Below are positions 48,455 through 56,649 of a DNA stretch of 64,000 nt, piece by piece. The notes beneath the pieces are model-generated. The model was not told where the DNA came from. It worked only from the letters and a program-made list of their open reading frames with translations, and did not search any database. The translations under genes were made by a program, and so were the position numbers. Origin of the DNA: Allofournierella_A excrementavium. GTDB taxonomy: Bacteria; Bacillota; Clostridia; Oscillospirales; Ruminococcaceae. The first letter of the stretch is position 1. Every line of letters begins with the position of its first letter. Where the stretch lies: assembly GCA_019120375.1 (NCBI GenBank), contig DWVE01000051.1, positions 1 to 64,000 of the forward strand. Direction: 5' to 3'.

Positions 48455-49702
48455 TCAGCCGCCGGGGCAAAGCCGGCGGTAAAGGTCCAGCAGGGCGGCG
48501 GCCACGGCCTTCGGGTCGTGGACGGCAAGGGCGCGCGCCCGGGCGGCGGCGGCCTTTTCCTCCGCCATGGCCGGGTCGGCCCAGAGGGCGGCCACGGCCT
48601 TTGCCATTTCGCCGGGGGCGGCGGGGTCGAACAGTTCGCCCTCTTTTTCGCTCAGCATGCTGGGCACGCCCCCCACCGCCGCGGCGGCGCAGGGCACCCC
48701 GGTGAGCATGGCCTCGCCCAGGGAGTTGGGGCTGTTCTCGATGCTGGAACACAGCAGGTAGGTCTCCGCCAGCAAAAACTGCTGGCGCATGCCCTCGGCG
48801 TTCAGAACGCCGGTGTAGTGGATGCGGTCGGCAACGCCCAGCCGGCGGGCAAGCTCGTCCAGATAGCCGGGGTACTCCGCCAGCCAGTGCACCAGCGGCC
48901 GCAGCAGGGGGCCTTTGTCCGGCGGGGGCCAGCCTGCCACAAAAAGCTGGGCGTCCGGCCATTGCTCTGCCAGCTGGGCCAGCGCCTCGATGGCCCGGTG
49001 CAGGCCCTTGAGGGGGATGTTGCCCTGGCTGACGAACAGCCGGTGGGGCCGGGCGCTCTGCCGCTGCCAGCCGCCGGCATAGAACACCGGCCGCATGATC
49101 TCTGGCAGGTGGTGATACTCCGCCTCGGGAGCTACGGCGGCGCAGTATGCCTTGTCCCAGTCGGTGCGGCCCAGGATGTGCCGCGCCTTTGCCAGCACCG
49201 CCCGCTCCCGTTCGCCCCGGGCCAGCAGGCGCTCCTTCTGGGCCAGAACGGTCAGCCCGCCGGTGCGCCTTGCCAGCGCCTCTTTCAGCGGCTGACGGCG
49301 CAGAAAGCGGGGCGGCAGGCCGTCGGCCATGTGCTCGCCGCAGGGCCCGGCCAGGCCCTGGATGTAGACCAGCACCTTTTGGGGGTCAAAGCCTTCCAGC
49401 ACCCAGGGCGCGTGGTCGTTCTCGGTGCCGAACAGCTGGATGAGGTCGGGTTTTTCCTCCGCCAGCGCCGTTTCCAGCGCCGGGCGGTCCCCGGCGGGCA
49501 GGCCGAGATAGGAAACGCCGTCGATGCGCTCCCGGCAGGGGGCGGAAAGCTCCGGCGAAAAGCTGCACAGAACCAGGTCCAGCCCCTCTTTGGGCAGAGC
49601 GGCCAGAAGGCTCACCGCCCAGCTTCCGCTGGCCTGGGGGGCAAGGCCCAGCCGCCCGGAAAAGACGGGGGGCAGAAAATCCAGGACCCACATCACCTTC
49701 AT
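48455..49702 (-). CDS. GT4-type glycosyltransferase, first gene of the glycan locus
   Basis: 415 residues from ATG 49702 (GGAGG nine bases upstream). N-terminal GT-B domain with MWVLDFLPPVFSGRLGLAPQASGSW; C-terminal domain with FVSQGNIPLKGLHRAIEAL, LFVAGWPP, HYTGVLNAEGMRQQFLLAETYLLCSSIENSPNSLGEAMLTGVPCAAAAVGG. The acidic SSIENSPNSLGEAM region replaces the more usual EG-xx-xxxxE pattern but fits GT4. A promoter lies 55 bases upstream; the longer frame to 49924 crosses it and is rejected. Confidence 0.92.
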   Translation of the reverse strand: MKVMWVLDFLPPVFSGRLGLAPQASGSWAVSLLAALPKEGLDLVLCSFSPELSAPCRERIDGVSYLGLPAGDRPALETALAEEKPDLIQLFGTENDHAPWVLEGFDPQKVLVYIQGLAGPCGEHMADGLPPRFLRRQPLKEALARRTGGLTVLAQKERLLARGERERAVLAKARHILGRTDWDKAYCAAVAPEAEYHHLPEIMRPVFYAGGWQRQSARPHRLFVSQGNIPLKGLHRAIEALAQLAEQWPDAQLFVAGWPPPDKGPLLRPLVHWLAEYPGYLDELARRLGVADRIHYTGVLNAEGMRQQFLLAETYLLCSSIENSPNSLGEAMLTGVPCAAAAVGGVPSMLSEKEGELFDPAAPGEMAKAVAALWADPAMAEEKAAAARARALAVHDPKAVAAALLDLYRRLCPGG

Positions 49703-49756
49703 CGCATTTTCCTCCGCTGGTTTTGTTTGGCCGCGCGGCCCACACTTATACAGATT

Positions 49757-49785
49757 AGAGTATAGCAAAAAACGGGCCTCCTTGC
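49757..49785 (-). promoter_or_regulatory. Main promoter of the glycan locus
   Basis: Minus-strand TTGCAA and extended TGCTATACT, 17 bases apart. It would drive up to nineteen same-strand genes, helped by weaker internal promoters. Confidence 0.7.
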
Positions 49786-49810
49786 AACAAAGGGGCTGGG
49801 CCCTCCGCCG

Positions 49811-49840
49811 TTGCAAAGCCCCGGCGCGCTGTGGTACAAT
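49811..49840 (+). promoter_or_regulatory. Promoter of the DUF4422 gene
   Basis: TTGCAA and TACAAT, 18 bases apart, diverging from the glycan-locus promoter. Confidence 0.65.
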
Positions 49841-49889
49841 AAGCGCAAACCACACCGCCCGCACGCCGGGCAAAAAAGGAGGACACACC

Positions 49890-50714
49890 ATGGGCGAAAC
49901 GGCGATCCTGATCGCGGCCCACAAGCCCTTTGACCCGCCCGCGCTGGAGGGCTATCTGCCGGTGCAGGTGGGCGCGGCGCTGGCCCAGAAGGACCTGGGC
50001 TTTCAGCGGGACGACGAGGGGGAGAACATCTCGGTCAAAAACCCTCAGTACTGCGAGCTCACCGCCCAGTATTGGGCCTGGAAGAACCTGACCGGGCCCC
50101 GGGTGATGGGCCTTGTGCACTACCGGCGTTATTTCGTGAAGGACATGTACGCCTCCGACGTGAAGAGCCAGATCCTCACCGCCGCCGAGGCGGACGCCCT
50201 TCTGGAAAAGTACGACATCATCCTGCCCAAGCCCGTCTACAAGCTGGCCTACAACGGCACGCTCTATCATTCGAAACCCCGGGAAGGGCAGGACAAGCCC
50301 CTGCTGCTTTTGGAGGACATCGTCACCCGCCGCTGCCCGGAGTATCTGCCCTCCTTTGAAAAGTTCGTCTACGGCCACCGGGCCAGCTTCGGCAACATGC
50401 TGGTGGCGAAACGGGAAATCTTCTGCGCTTACAGCGCCTGGATGTTCCCCCTGCTGGAGGAGTTCGAGCGCCTGGGCGAAGAACAGGGCATCCTGGACCC
50501 GCGGATGTGCGGCTTCATCTCGGAGTATCTGCTCTGCATCTGGGCCGACCATAACTTTGCACCAGAGAAAATTTGTTTCATGGACGTGGCCAACACCGAG
50601 GCGGACCGCCGGGCGCTGGGCTACCGGGTGCGCAAAGCCCTGGTGAAAACAGGGCTGTTCGAGCCGGTGAGCCGCGCGGCCTTCGCGGTGTATTACAGAA
50701 TCAAAGGCTGCTGA
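49890..50714 (+). CDS. DUF4422 glycosyltransferase-like protein
   Basis: 274 residues: ILIAAHKPFDPP at the N terminus, ISVKNPQYCELTAQYWAWKN and VMGLVHYRRYFV (the DUF4422 signature), YDIILPKPVY, and the middle block FGNMLVAKREIFCAYSAWMFPLLEEF. DUF4422 proteins are found in capsule and O-antigen loci and are taken as glycosyltransferases, some galactofuranosyl-related. ATG 49890 follows AAGGAGG. It diverges from the glycan locus and likely belongs to it functionally. Confidence 0.92.
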   Translation: MGETAILIAAHKPFDPPALEGYLPVQVGAALAQKDLGFQRDDEGENISVKNPQYCELTAQYWAWKNLTGPRVMGLVHYRRYFVKDMYASDVKSQILTAAEADALLEKYDIILPKPVYKLAYNGTLYHSKPREGQDKPLLLLEDIVTRRCPEYLPSFEKFVYGHRASFGNMLVAKREIFCAYSAWMFPLLEEFERLGEEQGILDPRMCGFISEYLLCIWADHNFAPEKICFMDVANTEADRRALGYRVRKALVKTGLFEPVSRAAFAVYYRIKGC

Positions 50715-50736
50715 AAAGCTCCGTGCCGCAAAGCAC

Positions 50737-50765
50737 TTGCGCAGGATGAAAAAAGAGCGTAAGAT
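50737..50765 (+). promoter_or_regulatory. Promoter of the marR-type gene
   Basis: TTGCGC and TAAGAT, 17 bases apart. No copy of the TTAGC-A-GCTAA palindrome lies near it, so the regulator seems not to control itself through that motif. Confidence 0.6.
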
Positions 50766-50821
50766 AAAAAACCGCGCGGTGTGAAATCAGCGCAGAACTG
50801 CCAGAAAAGCGAGGAAACGGA

Positions 50822-51301
50822 ATGGAGCGCGTGGAACTGATCCGGACCCTGATGGAGGAAAAGCGCCGCGGCATGGAAGCCTATGAGCGGTATCTGAACG
50901 AAAAGCACCTTTATGCCCCCGGCATGATGCTCTACATGCGGGAGGCGCACTTTCTCACCGCAGTCGGCCCCGGCGGCGAGCCCACCGTTTCGGAGCTGGC
51001 CGCCCGCCTGGGCGTGACCCACGGGGCGGTGTCGCAGCTGGCCGGCCGCCTTGAGAAAAAGGGGCTGGTGCAGCGCACCGCGAACCCCAAGGACCGCCGC
51101 CAGTCCATCGTGCGGCTCACCGACGCGGGCAAGGAGCTGTGCCGCCGCCACCAGGCCGCCGACCGGCGCAACTACGGCTACATCAGCCAGTGGCTGGACG
51201 GCTTTTCCGACGAAGAAGTCAGCCTTGTGCTGCGCTACGAAGCCCGCATGCGCGATTTGTTCGAGTCGCTGAACAAGGACATCGGCGAGCGATTGTTGTG
51301 A
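50822..51301 (+). CDS. MarR-family transcriptional regulator
   Basis: 159 residues with the winged helix-turn-helix: PTVSELAARLGVTHGAVSQLAGRLEKKGLVQRTANPKDRRQSIVRLTDAGKEL (about 58-112), flanked by the helices that form the dimer interface (N-terminal ERVELIRTLMEEKRRGMEAYERYL). MarR proteins bind 15-20 base palindromes and release them on binding a small ligand or on cysteine oxidation; this one has no clear redox Cys pair. The palindromes just downstream, at the promoter of the permease/lyase genes, are the obvious targets. Confidence 0.93.
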   Translation: MERVELIRTLMEEKRRGMEAYERYLNEKHLYAPGMMLYMREAHFLTAVGPGGEPTVSELAARLGVTHGAVSQLAGRLEKKGLVQRTANPKDRRQSIVRLTDAGKELCRRHQAADRRNYGYISQWLDGFSDEEVSLVLRYEARMRDLFESLNKDIGERLL

Positions 51302-51327
51302 AAATACACAAACAGCCTTGCAAAAGA

Positions 51328-51370
51328 CCTCTGTTTTGCCAAATTGACAAAGCAGAGGCCTTCTCTTTAT
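51328..51370 (+). terminator. marR terminator overlapping the next promoter
   Basis: An 11-bp stem with one mismatch (51328-51338 with 51348-51358) is followed by CCTTCTCTTT. Its 3' arm contains most of the -35 element of the downstream promoter. Confidence 0.6.
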
Positions 51371-51373
51371 AAT
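51344..51373 (+). promoter_or_regulatory. Consensus promoter of the permease/C-S lyase operon
   Basis: TTGACA and TATAAT, both perfect hexamers, 18 bases apart. The start point (about 51380) falls inside palindrome 1. Confidence 0.88.
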
Positions 51374-51376
51374 TTA

Positions 51377-51391
51377 TGTTAGCAGCTAACA
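51377..51391 (+). promoter_or_regulatory. Operator palindrome 1 (TGTTAGCAGCTAACA)
   Basis: A perfect 7+7 palindrome around a central A, placed on the transcription start. Size, symmetry and position fit a MarR-type operator that blocks the promoter. Confidence 0.78.
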
Positions 51392-51426
51392 AAATTTTCC
51401 GACATGGCAAACCTGCCTTTTTCCAT

Positions 51427-51453
51427 CGCCGGAAGGCCCGGCGGTTTCTTTTT
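51427..51453 (+). terminator. Leader hairpin A with T-run
   Basis: Stem cgccgg / ccggcg, loop aaggc, then GTTTCTTTTT. Short but terminator-like; could stop transcripts from promoter 51344 unless read through. Confidence 0.55.
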
Positions 51454-51462
51454 GGGCAAATA

Positions 51463-51477
51463 GGTTAGCAGCTAACA
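51463..51477 (+). promoter_or_regulatory. Operator palindrome 2 (GGTTAGCAGCTAACA)
   Basis: Same 13-base core as palindrome 1, GTTAGCAGCTAAC, 86 bases further on, about eight turns of the helix, so a repressor could bind both on one face. Confidence 0.75.
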
Positions 51478-51489
51478 AAAAGGGCCCCT

Positions 51490-51512
51490 GCCGGCGGGAG
51501 CGCCGGCTTTTT
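51490..51512 (+). terminator. Leader hairpin B with T-run
   Basis: Stem gccggcg / cgccggc, loop ggag, then TTTTT. Confidence 0.6.
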
Positions 51513-51524
51513 GAAACACATTTG

Positions 51525-51539
51525 CGTTAGCATGTAACG
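51525..51539 (+). promoter_or_regulatory. Operator palindrome 3, degenerate (CGTTAGCATGTAACG)
   Basis: The outer arms CGTTA and TAACG are perfect; the inner bases differ from copies 1 and 2, so it should bind more weakly. It lies about 120 bases before the permease start. Confidence 0.6.
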
Positions 51540-51657
51540 AATTGAAAGGAAGGTGCAGGCCAAAATCGCCCCGGGCAGGGCACAGGGCCCGGCGGGGCGG
51601 CGGGGAAACGATCGCATCTCAACGCTGCAACGACCTGAATCAAGGAGGAATCAAACC

Positions 51658-52989
51658 ATGTCTCAAACTGAAACCGGCGCCCAGAACAAAAAACTCACGC
51701 GCACCGACCTGTTCTCCATGGCCATCGGCCAGATCATCGGCGTGGGCATCATGACCATGACCGGCATCGCCATCGGCTTCACCGGCCGCTCGGTGAATCT
51801 GGCCTATCTGCTGGCGGGCGTGCTGACCATCGTGTCCGCCATTCCCCAGATCTACATCGGCGGCACCGCCAACTTCCCCGGCGGCCAGTACTCCCAGATC
51901 GCCGTGCTGGCGGGCCAGAAGCTGGCCGGCATCTACACCTTCGTGAACCTGGCCATGTCGCTGGCCATCTCCATGTACACTTTGTCCTTTGCCGATTACT
52001 TCCTGGCCCTGGTGCCCGGCGTGAACGTGAAGCTGCTGAGCTTCATCGTGCTCACCGCCCTGTTCGGCATGCACCTGTTCGGCATCAAGCAGGCGGCCCG
52101 CCTGCAGAACATCCTGTGCGTGGTGCTGGCGGTGGCCATCGGCGCCTATGTGGCGTTCGGCATCGGCCACATCCAGCCGGACTACATGGCTCCTGACCAG
52201 TTCATGACCGGCGGGATCACCGGCTTTCTGCTGGCCGCCGTGTATCTGAACTTCGCCTGCGGCGGCGCGACCTATGTGGTGAATTACAGCTCCCAAGCCA
52301 AGAACCCCACCAAGGACATTCCATTCGTCATCATCGTTTCCACCGGCGCCATCGTGGTGCTGTATGCTGTGATGAGCACCATCGCCGCCGGTGTGCTGCC
52401 GGTGAGCGAGGTGGCGAACCAGCCCCTGAGCGTGTCCGCCGCTGTGTTCATGCCCGGCCCGGTCCACACCTTCTTCGTGGTGGGCGGCGCCATCTTCGCG
52501 CTGCTGACCACCCTGAACTTCTCCATCGGCATGATGACCTATCCCGCCCTGCGCGCCTGCAAGGACGGCTGGCTGCCCAAGGGCCTGGCCACCTGCAACA
52601 AGAAGTTCGGCACCCCCCACTGGATCCTGCTGGCCTTCTACCTCATCGGCCTGGTGCCCATCCTCGTGGGCCTGGACCTGACCACCGTTGCCAACAGCAC
52701 CGTGATCCTGACCACCGCCATCCGCGGCGTTATCGCCTATGCGGCGCTGCGCCTGCCCAAGATCATGCCGGAACTGTGGGGCCAGTCCAAGTTCCATGTG
52801 AGCGGCACGGTGCTGAAGGTGGTCTGCGGCCTGACCCTGGTCATCACCGTCATCTCCATCGTGCTGCTGCTGGTGAGCACCGCGCCGGTGCAGATCCTGG
52901 GCAACTGCTGCATCCTGGCCCTGGCCGTGGTGCTGGCCTTCGCCCGCAACCGCCATGTCAAGCTGGAGGCAAACTACACCGCGAAATAA
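51658..52989 (+). CDS. APC-superfamily amino acid permease
   Basis: 443 residues with twelve predicted membrane segments. The first helix carries the substrate-binding glycine motif GQIIGVGIMTMTG, typical of APC transporters, and helix 6 has FACGGATYVVNYSSQAKNPTKDIP. It probably imports a sulfur-containing or other neutral amino acid, judged from the downstream C-S lyase 63 bases away and shared MarR control. ATG 51658 follows CAAGGAGG; the open frame to 51553 has no ribosome site. Confidence 0.92.
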   Translation: MSQTETGAQNKKLTRTDLFSMAIGQIIGVGIMTMTGIAIGFTGRSVNLAYLLAGVLTIVSAIPQIYIGGTANFPGGQYSQIAVLAGQKLAGIYTFVNLAMSLAISMYTLSFADYFLALVPGVNVKLLSFIVLTALFGMHLFGIKQAARLQNILCVVLAVAIGAYVAFGIGHIQPDYMAPDQFMTGGITGFLLAAVYLNFACGGATYVVNYSSQAKNPTKDIPFVIIVSTGAIVVLYAVMSTIAAGVLPVSEVANQPLSVSAAVFMPGPVHTFFVVGGAIFALLTTLNFSIGMMTYPALRACKDGWLPKGLATCNKKFGTPHWILLAFYLIGLVPILVGLDLTTVANSTVILTTAIRGVIAYAALRLPKIMPELWGQSKFHVSGTVLKVVCGLTLVITVISIVLLLVSTAPVQILGNCCILALAVVLAFARNRHVKLEANYTAK

Positions 52990-53052
52990 GCCTGCCGGCG
53001 GCTGTGCCGGCAGGCCCCCGCCGCCGGCGGGGGAACGAAGGAGGAAAGACCC

Positions 53053-54246
53053 ATGACATACGATTTTGACCGCAAAGTGGACCGCAAGAGCACCAACGAC
53101 ATGAAATGGCACGCCAAGGCGGTGAGCATGTATCTGCACCGGGAGATCCCCGAGACCATGATCCCCATGTGGCTGGCGGACACCGAGTTCGCCTGCCCGC
53201 CCTGCATCGTGAAGGCGGTCGAGGCGCGGGCAGCCAAGGAGATCTTTGGCTACTGCGCCCCCATGGAGAGCTACTACGCCGCCGTGTGCGGCTGGCAAAA
53301 GCGCCGCCACAACTGGGATGTGTCCCCCGCGTGGGTGACCCAGCTGCCCTCGGTGGTGGCGGGCATCAACATCGCCATCCGCGCCTTCAGCCAGCCGGGC
53401 GACGGCGTCATCATCCAGCAGCCGGTGTACGACCCCTTTGCCACCATCGTGCAGCAGGCGGGCCGCGTCGTGGTGAACAACGCGCTGGTTGAGACCGGGC
53501 ACGGCTTTGAGATGAACTTCGACGAGCTGGCCCGGCTTGCGGCGAAGCCTGAAAACAAGATCATGGTGCTGTGCAGCCCCCACAACCCGGTGGGCCGGGT
53601 GTGGAAGGAGGAGGAGCTGCGCCGCGTGGCGGACATCTGCGCCGCCAACGACGTGCTGCTGGTGTGCGACGAGATCCACAGCGACATCGTCTACACCGGC
53701 CACCGGCACATCCCCATCCTGGCGCTGGACGAAAAGTACAGCCAGAAGTGCATCCTGCTCAACGCCCCCGGCAAGACCTTCAACGTGGCGGGCCTCAAGT
53801 CCAGCTACTCCATCATCCCCAGCGAGGAGCTGCGCAAGGCGTTCAACGCCATGCAGGTGGCCATGTCGCTGGATGTGAAAAACACCTTCGGCCTGGAGGG
53901 CACCATCGCGGCCTACACCGACGAGGGCGAGGAGTGGATGGAGCAGGAGCTGGCCTATCTGGAGCAGAACATGGCCTTTGCGTCGGAATTTGTGGAAAAG
54001 AACATGCCCGACGCAAAGCTGCCCAAGCCGGAAGGCACCTTCCTGGGCTGGCTGGACCTGCGGGGCCTGGGCCTTTCGGACGAGGAACTGTTCCGGCGCA
54101 TCGTGCTGGAGGCGGCGGTCATCTGCGTGCCCGGCGGCTGGTTCGGCCCCGGCGGAGAGGGCCACATCCGCCTGAACGCGGGCTGCCCCCGCGCCATGCT
54201 GCAGGAGGCGCTGGAGCGCATCCGCGACGTGCTTTACAAGAAATAA
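53053..54246 (+). CDS. MalY/PatB-family PLP-dependent cystathionine beta-lyase / aminotransferase
   Basis: 397 residues, fold-type I PLP enzyme. NPHNPVGRVW-type block (SPHNPVGRVW), DEIHSDIVYTGHRHIP and the PLP lysine in APGKTFNVAGLK identify the MalY/PatB C-S lyase group; it starts YDFDRKVDRKSTNDMKW as PatB does. These enzymes cleave cystathionine, cystine or cysteine conjugates to pyruvate, ammonia and a thiol. With the permease it forms an uptake-and-cleavage unit for a thiol amino acid or conjugate. AAGGAGG precedes the ATG. Confidence 0.94.
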   Translation: MTYDFDRKVDRKSTNDMKWHAKAVSMYLHREIPETMIPMWLADTEFACPPCIVKAVEARAAKEIFGYCAPMESYYAAVCGWQKRRHNWDVSPAWVTQLPSVVAGINIAIRAFSQPGDGVIIQQPVYDPFATIVQQAGRVVVNNALVETGHGFEMNFDELARLAAKPENKIMVLCSPHNPVGRVWKEEELRRVADICAANDVLLVCDEIHSDIVYTGHRHIPILALDEKYSQKCILLNAPGKTFNVAGLKSSYSIIPSEELRKAFNAMQVAMSLDVKNTFGLEGTIAAYTDEGEEWMEQELAYLEQNMAFASEFVEKNMPDAKLPKPEGTFLGWLDLRGLGLSDEELFRRIVLEAAVICVPGGWFGPGGEGHIRLNAGCPRAMLQEALERIRDVLYKK

Positions 54247-54256
54247 GAAAAACGAA

Positions 54257-54295
54257 GGGGAGCCCCCATGCTTTGCATGGGGGCTCCTTTTTTTG
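54257..54295. terminator. Bidirectional terminator after the C-S lyase
   Basis: Stem ggagcccccatg / catgggggctcc with T7 on the plus strand and GTTTTTCTTATTT on the minus strand. Confidence 0.92.
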
Positions 54296-54301
54296 CGTGT
54301 T

Positions 54302-55234
54302 TCAAAGGCCGGCCTTGCGCAGCACCCGGTCATAGACCGGGCGGCCGGGGCGCGGGCCCTCGATTTCTTCCAAAAGACCTTTCTGCACCAGCGCCTCGAT
54401 GCGTCTGGCGGCAAAGCCGTCGCTCACGCCGGGGCGCAGGGTGCACAGCAGCCGCCCGATGGCCTCGGCCTCCCGGAACTCTTGCGGCAGGGCGCGCAGG
54501 ACCTCCAGCACGAAGCAGTCGTAAAAATCCTCCGGAACGCTCACAAGGCGGCCGTTCACCACCGCCCGCAGGGGGGCGTTCTGCGCCGCCAGCAGCGCCC
54601 ACTCCTGGGCCAGGGCGTTCAGCGCCGGGGCGGGCAGGGGAGTGGGGTCGGCCAGCGCGGCCCAGTGCCAGGGCTCCACTTCGCCCCAGCCGTCGTACCG
54701 CACCGCGGTGCCGTCCGGCCGCGCTTCAAACTCCGGCAGCCGCACCCGTTCCACTCGCAGCTTGTCAAAGCCCAGAGGCCGCAGCCAGGCCGCCAGAGAG
54801 CGGATGCCGCAGGCAGCGTCCGCACCGGGGCTCTGCCACACCCGCACCACTTCCCCGCAGGCGGCCCGTTGGCGCAGGGTTTCCAGCGCCCCGCGGGCTT
54901 CGGCCAGCATCTTTTCGGCCACCTCCGCGTTCTCGGCGCTGTCCATGGCCCAAAGGCCCGCCAGCTCCGCCTTGCGTTTTTCGCCCGGTTCGGCCTCGGA
55001 AATATCCCCCACGCTCAAAGCCAGGGGCAGGCAGACCACGTCGGCGGGCCTGCCCTCCATGGGCAGGGCCCCGGCGGCCCGCTGCCTTTGGCGGGCGGTC
55101 TCCCGCTTTGCGGCAAGGCGGCCCAGCGGCCCGCCCGCGCCGCCGATGACGGCCACCGCCGCCGCGCCCCCCGGGCCGGAGAGCGCCACCCGCAGGCTGC
55201 CTTTTTCCGAGGTGGAAAAGACCACATGCACCAT
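54302..55234 (-). CDS. DUF1835/DUF3658 protein
   Basis: 310 residues. The N-terminal part starts HVVFSTSEKGSLRVAL and has CLPLALSVGDI, the DUF1835 pattern; the C-terminal part PEDFYDCFVLEVLRALPQEFREAEAIGRLL ... RIEALVQKGLLEEI is DUF3658. The pair has no proven function; context elsewhere includes regulators and transporters. It follows the ABC permease by 12 bases and is the last gene of the ytrA operon. A run of Ala/Gly/Arg in residues 20-60 is low in complexity. Confidence 0.82.
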   Translation of the reverse strand: MVHVVFSTSEKGSLRVALSGPGGAAAVAVIGGAGGPLGRLAAKRETARQRQRAAGALPMEGRPADVVCLPLALSVGDISEAEPGEKRKAELAGLWAMDSAENAEVAEKMLAEARGALETLRQRAACGEVVRVWQSPGADAACGIRSLAAWLRPLGFDKLRVERVRLPEFEARPDGTAVRYDGWGEVEPWHWAALADPTPLPAPALNALAQEWALLAAQNAPLRAVVNGRLVSVPEDFYDCFVLEVLRALPQEFREAEAIGRLLCTLRPGVSDGFAARRIEALVQKGLLEEIEGPRPGRPVYDRVLRKAGL

Positions 55235-55246
55235 GCTTTTGCCTCC

Positions 55247-55975
55247 TTACCAGCGCACCACCGCGTGAAGCAGCGACCACACCGCCCACACAAGGCCCGC
55301 GGCCACCAGCACCGCCACGCCCGCGATCAGGCCGAAGCTCCATTGGCCGATGAGGTAGGCGTTTTGACCCAGCAGCTGCGGCCCGAAGCACAGGCCCATC
55401 CAGATGGCCCACATCACCCAGGCGCCTTTGGGACCAAAGCGCTGGATGAGCGCCCCGAAAGAAAGCCCCAGCGCCAGCGCCGCCGCCAGCAGCAGCGGGT
55501 ACCACCACCAGGCCAGCACGAAGTCCTCGATCTGAAGCAGCGCGGCCTGGGCGGGCTGGCTGCCCTCGGGCAGCGGCATGTTCAGACCCAGCTTCCAGCC
55601 CTCAAAGCCCGCCAGCTTCGCCCAAAGGCCGGGCAGCAGGAACCGCTCCGCCAGCGCCAGAAGAGCGGCCAGACCCATGACGAAGACCCCTTCCACCGCC
55701 AGCAGCCCGGCCACCAGCGCGAGGCTCTGCCGCCGGGTGCGGCCGAAGCGCAGGGCGGTGTCGAACATCACGGTCGAATTGGTGAAGCTCATGATGAACA
55801 GGGAGAAGGCCCCCGCGATGGGCAGCACGATGCCCGCCAGAAAGATGCCGGTGTCCGGCTTCAGAAAGGCCATCACGCAGAGGATGACCACCTCGCCCAG
55901 CAAAAACAGCCCGCCGGTGATCGCGGCGTAAAGGGAGAAATCCTCGGCGTTCATCTTCAAGAATTTTTTAAACAT
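55247..55975 (-). CDS. ABC-2-like membrane protein (permease subunit)
   Basis: 242 residues with six hydrophobic segments (ITGGLFLLGEVVILCVMAF, LAGIVLPIAGAFSLFIMSF and others) and no soluble domain. Membrane topology and operon position behind a YtrB-like ATPase identify it as one permease half of a YtrA-type ABC exporter. Its C-terminal segments are GQWSFGLIAGVAVLVAAGLVWAVW. It shares the motif MFDTALRFGRTRRQSL with the neighbouring permease (NTLTLALNFGATRKAL), so the two are likely paralogues. Confidence 0.85.
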   Translation of the reverse strand: MFKKFLKMNAEDFSLYAAITGGLFLLGEVVILCVMAFLKPDTGIFLAGIVLPIAGAFSLFIMSFTNSTVMFDTALRFGRTRRQSLALVAGLLAVEGVFVMGLAALLALAERFLLPGLWAKLAGFEGWKLGLNMPLPEGSQPAQAALLQIEDFVLAWWWYPLLLAAALALGLSFGALIQRFGPKGAWVMWAIWMGLCFGPQLLGQNAYLIGQWSFGLIAGVAVLVAAGLVWAVWSLLHAVVRW

Positions 55976-55982
55976 GGCCCTG

Positions 55983-56636
55983 TCACCTCACCACATAGCC
56001 CTTGAGATAGCGATACAAAAACACATCCGCCGCCACGGCGGCCAGCCCCAGCGCCAGGGGCAGCAGCCAGGGCAGGTCGCCCCACATCCCGCCGGAGAAG
56101 GTGCCGCCGGTGATGACCAGCCAGAAGGTGCCCGCCATCATGAGCAGCATGGCCAGAATGATGACCATGCTCCCGATGACGCGGCTGCGGATCATCATCA
56201 CGCCGCTGAGCACCCCCAGCACCGCGGCTGCGGCTGCCGTCGCCAGAAAGGCGGGGCTGGTGTTGAGCATCAGCACCGTGGCCGCCCCCTCCCGGGGCCA
56301 GCCGAACCACACCGGCACGAGGGAAAAGAGAGCCGAGATGGCCCAGCCGCCCACGGCGTAGATGGCCAGCACCCCCTGCAGCGCCACGAACAGGGCCTTG
56401 CGGGTGGCCCCGAAGTTGAGGGCCAGGGTGAGGGTGTTCGTCATGGAAAAGGCCATCATGAACAGGATGAACAGCGACAGGGCGGGAAAACCATCGAAAT
56501 AGGTGGAAAAGAGGTTCGTGTTCCCCGAAGGCACGTCGGTGACGAAGGCCCCGCCCACGATGACCGCCGCCGCGGCGGCAAAGACGGCCAGATTGATAAG
56601 GGAAAAGCGCAGAAGGAACCGGAAACAGCGTGTCAT
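55983..56636 (-). CDS. ABC-2-like membrane protein (second permease subunit)
   Basis: 217 residues with six hydrophobic segments and the conserved cytoplasmic motif NTLTLALNFGATRKALFVAL. With the 55247-55975 protein it would form the membrane channel for the ATPase encoded 13 bases upstream. Substrates of this exporter class include antimicrobial peptides and other envelope-active compounds; the sequence does not say which. Confidence 0.86.
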   Translation of the reverse strand: MTRCFRFLLRFSLINLAVFAAAAAVIVGGAFVTDVPSGNTNLFSTYFDGFPALSLFILFMMAFSMTNTLTLALNFGATRKALFVALQGVLAIYAVGGWAISALFSLVPVWFGWPREGAATVLMLNTSPAFLATAAAAAVLGVLSGVMMIRSRVIGSMVIILAMLLMMAGTFWLVITGGTFSGGMWGDLPWLLPLALGLAAVAADVFLYRYLKGYVVR

Positions 56637-56649
56637 GCCGCCACCTCCC

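Larger units (their letters stand above)
51302..51657 (+). other. 356-base regulatory leader between marR and the permease gene
   Basis: No protein gene. In order: marR terminator overlapping a consensus promoter, palindrome 1, hairpin with T-run, palindrome 2, hairpin with T-run, palindrome 3, a purine-rich stretch, then AAGGAGG before ATG 51658. The individual elements are listed separately. Confidence 0.8.

Noticed and set aside
51377..51539. Three spaced palindromes as a small CRISPR array
   Set aside because: The units are 13-15 bases, spacing is unequal (about 86 and 62 bases), the third copy is degenerate, and there are no cas genes. A promoter at copy 1 fits operators better.
51392..51657. 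Riboswitch or T-box in the permease leader
   Set aside because: The hairpins are short and I could not find the conserved core of any known class, including T-box or SAM types.
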